Source of the DNA: Rikenellaceae bacterium
GTDB taxonomy: Bacteria > Bacteroidota > Bacteroidia > Bacteroidales > UBA932
Length of the DNA: 21,406 bases
Assembly: GCA_900769885.1 (NCBI GenBank)
Contig: CAAGIG010000003.1
Coordinates: 1-21,406 of the forward strand
Direction of reading: 5' to 3'
In this document: piece after piece, positions 15,512 through 21,406 of the stretch
Layout: every line of letters starts with the position of its first letter
Numbering within the stretch: position 1 is the stretch's first letter
Notes under the pieces: model-generated
What the model was told of the DNA's origin: nothing
The model's database searches: none
The model's input: the letters and a program-made list of their open reading frames with translations, nothing else
Program-made: the position numbers and the translations under genes

Positions 15512-16942
15512 ATGGACGAGAGATTTATTGAGAATTTTAAGAATGGTTTTCCCTTTTTGAAAGTAGTTTCAGCTGCAACTCCTCAGCGTGGAATTACCAT
15601 CCTTTCGGAAGAACAGCAGCAAAGTGCAATTGCTGAGTATGAGGCATTTAAAGGAAAATATGTGAAATTTGTACCAGCCTCGGGTGCTGCTTCCAGAATG
15701 TTTAAAGATTTGTTTGAAGCTAAAGATATTTTGTCGAATGGGGGAGAACTTCCTCAGGATTCCAAGGTTGCAAAATTTATTGCTCAAATTGCCGATTATC
15801 CTTTTTATAATGAGGAGATGTCCGGATTATCCCCTCTTGAAATTCTGGAGTATGTGATTGCAGACAGAGGTTATGACTACGGCAATCGTCCTAAAGGTCA
15901 GATACTTTTCCATAAATATGAGGAGGAGATCAGAACTGCATTTGAGGAACATCTGGTAGAAGGTGCCCTTTATGCAAAATCTGAGGACGGCTCGGTAAAT
16001 ATCCATTTTACAGTTTCACCGGCTCATCAGGCAGGTTTTGAAAAGATTCTTCAGGAGACTGTTGGAAAATATGAGCAACGATATGGTGTGAAATATAATA
16101 TCTCATTCAGTGTTCAGGATCCTGCTACTGACATTATTGCTGTAAATGAGGATAACACTCCATTCCTGTTGGCAGATGGAAAACCTCTATACCGTCCCGG
16201 AGGTCACGGAGCATTGCTTAAAAATCTCGATGCTATTGATGGAGATATCATTTTCTTGAAAAACATTGATAATGTTGTTTATCAGGACTATCTGGACCAG
16301 ACAATTTTGTGGAAAAAAGTGTTGGCCGGAAAATTGATTCAACTTAGGAACAAAATTTTCAAATATCTTGAACTTTTGACCGATTTGGTGGCAAAAGGTG
16401 CTCAGGATGAGACTCTTTACAATGAAGTTGTTGCATTTTTGGAAAAAGAACTTTCAATTGTGCTACCCGAAATCTCTGAAGGTGATAAATATCAGATTCT
16501 TATCGATAAACTGAATCGCCCTATCCGTTTGTGCGGTATGGTGAAAAATGAGGGAGAACCAGGTGGCGGTCCGTATATTATAGAGGATAATGACGGTTCA
16601 ACTTCGCTACAGATTCTTGAAGCGGCACAGCTTGATATGAAGAATCCTCAGGTTGCTAAATTTGTTTCTGAGTCATCACACTTCAATCCTGTGGATGTGG
16701 TATGTTCTACTAAAAATTATAAGGGCGAAAAATTTGATTTGCCTCAATATGTAGATCCTCAGACCGGTTTTATCTCTTCAAAAAGTTATGAAGGCAGAAC
16801 TCTTAAGGCTCAGGAACTTCCAGGATTGTGGAATGGTTCTATGAGCAATTGGAATACCGTTTTTGTAGAGGTTCCTTTGATTACTTTCAATCCTGTTAAG
16901 ACAGTTTTTGATTTGATGAGGGCTGAACACAGAGCAAAATAA
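15512..16942 (+). CDS. DUF4301 family protein
   Basis: A 476-residue soluble protein matching what I know of DUF4301, a family largely confined to Bacteroidota. It has no signal peptide. Visible motifs are FVPASGAASRMFKDLFEAKD (residues 53-72), RPGGHGALLKNL (228-239) with IIFLKNIDNV shortly after, and VKNEGEPGGGPYII in the C-terminal half. The first two groups recall the glycine-rich nucleotide loop and the GHG / acidic-N sites of UDP-sugar pyrophosphorylases, so a nucleotidyltransferase-like fold is possible. That is my inference, not an established function. The gene sits 12 bases after pdxB and 15 bases before a lipoprotein gene, so it is probably co-transcribed with both. Confidence 0.8.
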   Translation: MDERFIENFKNGFPFLKVVSAATPQRGITILSEEQQQSAIAEYEAFKGKYVKFVPASGAASRMFKDLFEAKDILSNGGELPQDSKVAKFIAQIADYPFYNEEMSGLSPLEILEYVIADRGYDYGNRPKGQILFHKYEEEIRTAFEEHLVEGALYAKSEDGSVNIHFTVSPAHQAGFEKILQETVGKYEQRYGVKYNISFSVQDPATDIIAVNEDNTPFLLADGKPLYRPGGHGALLKNLDAIDGDIIFLKNIDNVVYQDYLDQTILWKKVLAGKLIQLRNKIFKYLELLTDLVAKGAQDETLYNEVVAFLEKELSIVLPEISEGDKYQILIDKLNRPIRLCGMVKNEGEPGGGPYIIEDNDGSTSLQILEAAQLDMKNPQVAKFVSESSHFNPVDVVCSTKNYKGEKFDLPQYVDPQTGFISSKSYEGRTLKAQELPGLWNGSMSNWNTVFVEVPLITFNPVKTVFDLMRAEHRAK

Positions 16943-16957
16943 AAAGTTTATCTGTAT

Positions 16958-17827
16958 ATGAAAAAAGTGATGTTGTTTATAGCGGCAGCTATGTCGCTAA
17001 TGGTTATGATTCTCTCTTGCAATAAGGTGGAAGATGAGAATGTGCAGAAGGAGTATTGGCAGGTGATAACCGAGTCTGTCAAAGCTATAGATCAAGAGAC
17101 GGAGAGTGCTTTTAATGCTGAGATAGATTCGTTGAATGCTCAATCTGAAAACTACGATGTGGAGGCTGCAGTCGGACTTGTGGAGGAAATTGTAGAAATT
17201 TACGATGGACTTGTTGCGGGTACAATTATTTTGCAGAGCTCTTATAATAAAGAGAATTGGAGAGTATATAATACCTGGACCCTTGAGATTCCCGGACCTG
17301 ATTATGTCGATTTGGCGTTGAGCAGTGGAGTTAAATGGGCTGTTTATAATATTGGTGCGAGATCGCCTGAAGAGATAGGAGATTATTTTGCCTGGGGTGA
17401 AATATCTCCCAAATCGGAATATACTCAAGCCAATTATTTGTATTATGGTCTGGAAATTTCTGATATTTCAGGAAATCCTTCGTATGATGCCGCAACTGCT
17501 ATTTTGGGATCTGAGTGGCGTATGCCTACTCAAGCTGATTTTGAGGCTCTTATGAATGAATGTACCTGGGAATGGTTTGATAATGACGGATATGGTTATT
17601 TTGTTGTTACGGGGGCAAATGGTAATCAAATAACCCTTCCTACACCCGGATATTTTGTCGATTCTGCAGCTACAGGAGTCGGCATAGCAGGGATGTATTG
17701 GACATCCAATTGTGTTATTGATGCTACCGGAGATAAAGCAGTGAATGTTTTCCTCAGGAGTTTGTACCAAGTGGTAAACCAACAAGACAGATCGTTAGGT
17801 ATGAATATTCGCGCTGTGAGAGATTAA
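16958..17827 (+). CDS. Lipoprotein with C-terminal FISUMP (Fib_succ_major) domain
   Basis: A 289-residue lipoprotein. The signal peptide MKKVMLFIAAAMSLMVMILS is followed by C21, then a charged NKVEDEN stretch. Residues about 30-85 are predicted helical and acidic and match nothing I recognise. Residues 116-288 match the Bacteroidota form of the Fibrobacter succinogenes major paralogous domain: YVDLALSSGVKWAVYNIGA, then GDYFAWGEISPKSEY, WRMPTQADFEALMNECTWEW, ITLPTPGYF and, at the end, a MYWTSN block and NIRAVRD. The domain is thought to be cell-surface exposed and has no known catalytic role. The gene is the last of the plus-strand run and converges on the BIG2 lipoprotein at a shared terminator. 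The substrate or partner cannot be inferred. Confidence 0.85.
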   Translation: MKKVMLFIAAAMSLMVMILSCNKVEDENVQKEYWQVITESVKAIDQETESAFNAEIDSLNAQSENYDVEAAVGLVEEIVEIYDGLVAGTIILQSSYNKENWRVYNTWTLEIPGPDYVDLALSSGVKWAVYNIGARSPEEIGDYFAWGEISPKSEYTQANYLYYGLEISDISGNPSYDAATAILGSEWRMPTQADFEALMNECTWEWFDNDGYGYFVVTGANGNQITLPTPGYFVDSAATGVGIAGMYWTSNCVIDATGDKAVNVFLRSLYQVVNQQDRSLGMNIRAVRD

Positions 17828-17857
17828 CAGGCAGACAAATATTTACGTTTTCAACAT

Positions 17858-17900
17858 AAAAAACTCCCTGTTTACTTCGTGTAGGCAGGGAGTTGATTTT
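17858..17900. terminator. Bidirectional intrinsic terminator between convergent lipoprotein genes
   Basis: Arms 17862-17875 and 17881-17894 (AACTCCCTG...CAGGGAGTT core) enclose the loop TTCGT. On the plus strand all 14 pairs can form, two as U-G wobbles, followed by GATTTT. On the minus strand two C-A mismatches appear, but the stem is followed by a longer T run (six A bases on the plus strand). It lies 34 bases after the FISUMP gene stop and 24 bases after the stop of the opposite gene, so it can serve both. Confidence 0.85.
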
Positions 17901-17918
17901 ATATGCTGTCAGCGTGTT

Positions 17919-19049
17919 TTAGTAAACCCATTCAATTTCGTAGTTGGCAACAGCGATGTTGTCAAGTCCAAAATGGTATATGTCTGATGAATCGTGGTGT
18001 CTGAATACGATTTTTACAGTTTTTCCTGCGAATTGAGACAAATCCACTTCGTTGTAATTAAAATCAACAGTGCTAAGTGTTTCGCTGAAAATCTCAGTGT
18101 CGTTACCACCTTCTCTTACATATACAGAATAGTGTTCCTGATACCAGTCTTTGTCAACTCCGGCTGTGTACCACGAAAGTTTGAATCCTGCTGATGGGAT
18201 TCTGAACTCAGGAGAAACCAGATGGTTGTCGGGGGTTAGAACTCCGTTTTTGTGACTGTAAGACTCAGACATAATCCATTCAGAGCCGGAAATTCCGCGA
18301 GGATAACCAAGGATTTCAGAACCAAGTTTCCAGCAAATGCCGTCTCCATCTGCATCAACGATTTCCCAACCTTCAGGGTATCCGTTGTCAAACCCTTCCT
18401 GAAGAAGAATCATTTGGTCTACAGGAGTACTCTCTTCTACTACTACTTTGAACGATGCTTCGATTTCGTTGTGTTTTGCAGTGATGGTAGATTCCCCTGC
18501 TGCAATTGCATTTACGGTACCATTTGCTACAGTTGCCACACTTTCATTGGTGCTAATCCATTCAATAGTCAAGGTTTGATCTACATCTTCAGGAAGTAGC
18601 TGGTATTCAACTGTGAAAGTCTCTCCGGCTGATAGTGTTACTTCGTTTCCTGTGATGTTTGTGAAGAGAATCCCTTCAAGTTCAACCTCGGTTATAACTT
18701 CATTGACGCAGACTGTGAAAGATGCCTCCACCTCATTGTATTTTGCAGTGATGGTTGTTTCTCCTTTTGAAATAGCTTCTATAAGGCCATTATTTGCGGT
18801 AGCAATGGTGGGATCGTTACTTTCCCATTGAAGGGTTATGCTTTCTTTGAAATTTTCTGGTAAAAGCTTGTAAGTTATAGCGTATGTTTCTCCTGCGTTC
18901 AGTGTCAATGAATTATTGCTGATGTTTGTGAATACAATTCCTTCAAGAGCAACACTCTCTCCTTCTACAGGTTTGTTTTTAGTGCAGGATGTTGTAAATG
19001 TGGCAATACAAAGTATGCTTATAAGGGTTATGGATAAAATTTTTCTCAT
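17919..19049 (-). CDS. Lipoprotein with two BIG2-like domains and a C-terminal jelly-roll adhesin-like domain
   Basis: A 376-residue lipoprotein. The signal peptide ends FTTSC with C22 as the likely lipidated residue. Two BIG2-like immunoglobulin repeats follow at about 34-114 and 123-203, each with LEGI.FTNI, LSAGET or LNAGET, LLPE, an I.W.S.. segment and GE(S/T)TITAK. Residues about 213-370 form a domain beginning ILLQEGFDNGYPEGWEIVDA and ending YHFGLDNIAVANY, which fits the choice-of-anchor J / cleaved-adhesin jelly-roll family. Such proteins are exported to the cell surface and may bind protein or glycan, but no ligand can be assigned. No PorSS C-terminal sorting domain is visible. No consensus promoter was seen in the 85-base gap upstream. 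Surface or periplasmic location is inferred from the lipobox. Confidence 0.85.
   Translation of the reverse strand: MRKILSITLISILCIATFTTSCTKNKPVEGESVALEGIVFTNISNNSLTLNAGETYAITYKLLPENFKESITLQWESNDPTIATANNGLIEAISKGETTITAKYNEVEASFTVCVNEVITEVELEGILFTNITGNEVTLSAGETFTVEYQLLPEDVDQTLTIEWISTNESVATVANGTVNAIAAGESTITAKHNEIEASFKVVVEESTPVDQMILLQEGFDNGYPEGWEIVDADGDGICWKLGSEILGYPRGISGSEWIMSESYSHKNGVLTPDNHLVSPEFRIPSAGFKLSWYTAGVDKDWYQEHYSVYVREGGNDTEIFSETLSTVDFNYNEVDLSQFAGKTVKIVFRHHDSSDIYHFGLDNIAVANYEIEWVY
18441..18950 (-). repeat. Tandem duplication of a BIG2 module within the lipoprotein
   Basis: The two BIG2 copies have a period of 89 residues (267 bases) and share near-identical key phrases: LEGIVFTNI versus LEGILFTNI, LNAGET versus LSAGET, and ITAKYNEVEASF versus ITAKHNEIEASF. 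The similarity is high enough that they probably arose from an internal duplication. The codons differ, so it is not recent. Confidence 0.8.
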
Positions 19050-19078
19050 AAAACTGTTTTAATGTTTGTTTATCAATA

Positions 19079-19112
19079 AAAGGCACTCCTGAGATTACCC
19101 TGAAGTGCCTTT
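19079..19112 (-). terminator. Intrinsic terminator of the deoxyhypusine-synthase-like gene
   Basis: The nine-base arms AAAGGCACT (19079-19087) and AGTGCCTTT (19104-19112) flank a 16-base loop that can partly pair internally. On the minus strand the stem ends in a T run (GTGCCTTTTATT). It begins 22 bases after the stop of the gene at 19135-20109. Confidence 0.8.
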
Positions 19113-19134
19113 CTCTATCTAAGTAAGGTCTGTT

Positions 19135-20109
19135 TTACCAGCCCAATACGTATGCGAAGATCAGTGGAGCTACGATTGTAGCATCAGATTCTACGATGAA
19201 ACGAGGAGTATCTTTTGAAAGTTTACCCCAGGTGATTTTTTCATTAGGAACAGCTCCTGAGTATGAACCGTAAGATGTGGTAGAGTCTGAGATTTGGCAG
19301 AAGTATGACCAAAGTGGAACATCAGGCCATTCAAGGTCTTGAGCCATCATAGGAACTACGCAGATAGGGAAGTCACCTGCTGTACCACCACCGATTTGGA
19401 AGAAACCAACACCTTCTCCACCGCAGTTTTCACGATACCATTCGGTAAGGAAAATCATTGTTTCAATACCGTTTTTAATCATATTGGTTTCGTATTCGCC
19501 ACGGATACAGTGAGCTGTGAAAATGTTTGCAGTTGTACAGTCTTCCCAGGCAGGAACTACGATAGGAATGTTTTTCTCGCAAGCTGCAAGTACCCAGCTG
19601 TCTTTAGGGTCGATTTCATAATATTGTTCAAGGACACCGCTGCGAAGCAATTTGTAGATTACTTCCCAAGGGAACAATCTTTCGCCGGTAGCTTTCATTT
19701 CGTCCCAAACCTCTACAAGGTGTTTTTCAAGACGTCTGAATGCCTCTTCTTCAGGAATACAAGTGTCGGTGACACGATTCATATGGTTTTCAAGAAGTTC
19801 GTGTTCTTGTTCAGGGGTAAGGTCACGATAGTTGGGAACTCTTTTGTAGTGAGAGTGCGCAACAAGGTTCATAATGTCTTCTTCAAGGTTGTTTGCTGAG
19901 CAAGATACAATTGAGAATTTGCCTTGACGGATCATCTCAGCAAGAGAGATACCAAGTTCGGCTGTACTCATTGCACCAGCCATTGCCAACATCATTTTTC
20001 CACCTCTGTTCATCAAATCTTCGTATGCTTTTGCTGCATCAACCAATGCTGCAGAGTTAAAGTGACGATAGTGATGAGTGATAAATTTTGAAATAGGTCC
20101 TTTTTCCAT
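19135..20109 (-). CDS. Deoxyhypusine synthase family protein
   Basis: A 324-residue cytoplasmic enzyme of the deoxyhypusine synthase family. The family uses NAD and spermidine to move a 4-aminobutyl group to an acceptor. Visible signatures are MMLAMAGAMSTAELGISLAE near residue 38, CSANNLEEDIMNLVAHSHY, an IPIVVPAWEDC segment, GGGTAGDFPICVVPMMAQD, and YGSYSGAVPNEKITWGKLSK, whose K296 matches the lysine that carries the aminobutyl intermediate. Bacteria lack the usual protein acceptor eIF5A, and some bacterial homologues instead make homospermidine from putrescine or another diamine. Which reaction applies here is not decided by the sequence. The gene is monocistronic: a divergent promoter lies upstream and a terminator downstream. 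Confidence 0.9.
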   Translation of the reverse strand: MEKGPISKFITHHYRHFNSAALVDAAKAYEDLMNRGGKMMLAMAGAMSTAELGISLAEMIRQGKFSIVSCSANNLEEDIMNLVAHSHYKRVPNYRDLTPEQEHELLENHMNRVTDTCIPEEEAFRRLEKHLVEVWDEMKATGERLFPWEVIYKLLRSGVLEQYYEIDPKDSWVLAACEKNIPIVVPAWEDCTTANIFTAHCIRGEYETNMIKNGIETMIFLTEWYRENCGGEGVGFFQIGGGTAGDFPICVVPMMAQDLEWPDVPLWSYFCQISDSTTSYGSYSGAVPNEKITWGKLSKDTPRFIVESDATIVAPLIFAYVLGW

Positions 20110-20145
20110 AATATTTTGTCTTGTTTATAATTGTTATCCTACAAC

Positions 20146-20180
20146 TGTGCAAATTTACCAAATTTTAATAAATTTGCAGA
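20146..20180. promoter_or_regulatory. Interleaved divergent promoters for ffh and the deoxyhypusine-synthase-like gene
   Basis: For ffh (plus strand), TGTG (20146-20149) and TAAATTTG (20169-20176) are 19 bases apart. For the opposite gene (minus strand), TCTG (20177-20180) and TAAATTTG (20150-20157) are also 19 bases apart. Each -7 box matches TAnnTTTG exactly and each -33 box differs from TTTG by one base. The two -7 boxes are arms of a perfect 10-base inverted repeat, TGCAAATTTA (20148-20157) and TAAATTTGCA (20169-20178), with an 11-base spacer. Predicted leaders are about 20 and 35 bases. Confidence 0.65.
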
Positions 20181-20201
20181 TTATTTAATGGAAAATCTGA
20201 T

Positions 20202-21406
20202 ATGTTTGAAAATTTAACTGATAAATTAGAGCGGTCGTTTAAGATACTAAAGGGACAGGGTAAGATTACTGAAATCAATGTGGCTGAGACACTTAAAGAG
20301 GTTCGTAGAGCCCTTTTGGATGCCGATGTGAGCTACAAAATAGCCAAATCTTTCTGCGATGATGTGAAGCAGAAAGCGATGGGTCAGAACGTCCTTACAG
20401 CAGTTCGTCCCGATCAGATGATGGTAAAAATCGTCCACGACGAACTGGCTGCATTGATGGGAAGTGCCGCTTCAGATATAAATGTTAAGGGTAAACCCGG
20501 TATTGTTCTTGTTTCAGGTCTTCAAGGTTCCGGTAAAACAACATTCTGCGGAAAGTTGGCTTTGAACTGCAAAAATAAACGAGGTCTTAAAGTAATGCTT
20601 GTGGCAGGTGACGTTTATCGTCCTGCAGCGATCGATCAGTTAAAGGTTCTTGCTGAGCAGGTCGGAGTATATGTTTATACCGAAGATGGTGTTAAAGATC
20701 CAGTAGGTATTGCTAAGAATGCTATCCGTTACGCAGAAAAAGAGGGTTACTCTTTGGTGATTGTCGATACAGCGGGCCGTCTGGCTGTCGACCAGCAAAT
20801 GATGGATGAGATTGCAGCTGTAAAAGAGGCTATCAATCCTACTGAAACTTTGTTTGTTGTCGATGCAATGACCGGTCAGGATGCCGTTGAGACAGCTAAG
20901 GCTTTCAATGATAGATTGGATTTCGATGGTGTTGTATTGACCAAAATGGATGGTGATACCCGTGGTGGTGCCGCCCTTTCTATTAAAGCTGTCGTAAACA
21001 AACCTATCAAGTTTATCAGTGCAGGTGAGAAAATGGAGGCACTCGATGTTTTCCATCCATCTCGTATTGCCGACAGAATCCTCGGAATGGGTGACGTCGT
21101 TTCATTCGTTGAAAAGGCTCAAGAGCAATTTGATGAAGAGGAGGCTCGTCGTCTGACCAAAAAATTGGCAAAAGACCAGTTCAATCTTTGGGATTTCTAC
21201 CAACAAATCCAACAAATCAAGAAAATGGGTAACATCAAGGATCTTGCTTCAATGATTCCAGGTGTTGGTAAAGCCCTTAAAGATGTAGATATTGACAACA
21301 GTTCATTCAAAGGGGTAGAGGCTATTATTTTGGCTATGACCCCTGCAGAAAGAGAAAACCCTGCGATTATCAATGGCAGCCGCCGCAAAAGAATTGCAGA
21401 CGGTAG
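20202..21406 (+). CDS. ffh: Signal recognition particle protein Ffh, 3' end outside window
   Basis: The first 401 codons of an SRP54/Ffh GTPase that binds signal sequences and 4.5S RNA and delivers ribosomes to FtsY. The start MFENLTDKLERSFKILKGQG is typical. The NG domain has the G1 loop GLQGSGKTT (106-114), then DVYRPAAIDQLK, VIVDTAGRLA and TKMDGDTRGGAALS. The M domain begins near residue 320 with FNLWDFYQQIQQIKKMGNIK and continues to NGSRRKRIADG, close to the 4.5S RNA-binding region. The frame is open to the window end, so about 40-50 residues are missing. An ATG 14 bases upstream is out of frame and is not the start. Confidence 0.96.
   Translation, partial: MFENLTDKLERSFKILKGQGKITEINVAETLKEVRRALLDADVSYKIAKSFCDDVKQKAMGQNVLTAVRPDQMMVKIVHDELAALMGSAASDINVKGKPGIVLVSGLQGSGKTTFCGKLALNCKNKRGLKVMLVAGDVYRPAAIDQLKVLAEQVGVYVYTEDGVKDPVGIAKNAIRYAEKEGYSLVIVDTAGRLAVDQQMMDEIAAVKEAINPTETLFVVDAMTGQDAVETAKAFNDRLDFDGVVLTKMDGDTRGGAALSIKAVVNKPIKFISAGEKMEALDVFHPSRIADRILGMGDVVSFVEKAQEQFDEEEARRLTKKLAKDQFNLWDFYQQIQQIKKMGNIKDLASMIPGVGKALKDVDIDNSSFKGVEAIILAMTPAERENPAIINGSRRKRIADG

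Noticed and set aside
19339..19899. A 186-codon plus-strand open frame
   Set aside because: It lies wholly opposite the deoxyhypusine-synthase-like gene, which has clear family motifs. The antisense product matches nothing I know and is rich in Phe and Cys, as shadow frames often are.
20640..21056. A 138-codon minus-strand open frame
   Set aside because: It is antisense to the GTPase region of ffh, whose motifs are intact across the whole interval.

Overview
The window reads as a chromosomal stretch from a Bacteroidales (Bacteroidota) bacterium, probably an anaerobic propionate or succinate producer. The evidence is the gene content (a spirochaete/Chlamydia/Bacteroidota-type V/A-ATPase operon with a DUF2764 subunit, an OadG-like protein carrying a lamin-tail domain, DUF4301, FISUMP and BIG2 lipoproteins), promoter boxes of the Bacteroidota form TAnnTTTG with a TTTG-like element 19 bases upstream, and weak Shine-Dalgarno sequences. 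I cannot place it below order with confidence. No tRNA, rRNA, CRISPR array or insertion sequence was seen. Coding density is very high, and no gap exceeds about 120 bases.

Region 1 (1-6804, minus strand): a V/A-type ATPase operon transcribed E, DUF2764, A, B, D, I, K. Only the first 15 codons of K are in the window. A consensus -7 box lies just upstream of E, against a strong terminator that ends the next operon.

Region 2 (6898-12887, minus strand): an apparent seven-gene operon. It starts with a membrane-anchored TPR protein and a YebC-family regulator. Methylmalonyl-CoA epimerase follows, then four subunits of a Na+-pumping methylmalonyl-CoA decarboxylase: carboxyltransferase, lamin-tail/OadG-like delta subunit, biotin carrier and beta subunit. 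Together these enzymes convert (R)-methylmalonyl-CoA to propionyl-CoA and CO2 and export Na+. The adjoining V/A-ATPase may be a user or partner of that gradient (inference).

Region 3 (13006-17827, plus strand): divergent from region 2, with near-contiguous or overlapping genes. They are recF, a DUF721/DciA-like protein, pdxB, a DUF4301 protein and a FISUMP-domain lipoprotein.

Region 4 (17919-20109, minus strand): a lipoprotein with two BIG2-like repeats and a jelly-roll-like C-terminal domain, converging on region 3 at a shared hairpin terminator. A deoxyhypusine-synthase-family enzyme follows, with its own terminator.

Region 5 (20202-21406, plus strand): the start of ffh (SRP GTPase), cut by the window end and divergent from the deoxyhypusine-synthase-like gene. 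Its promoter region contains a perfect inverted repeat made of the two facing -7 boxes.

Most of the window is ordinary housekeeping DNA. The least understood parts are the DUF2764 ATPase subunit, the lamin-tail domain on the Na+ pump, the bacterial deoxyhypusine-synthase homologue and the DUF4301 protein. I see no clear sign of an entirely new multi-gene system.
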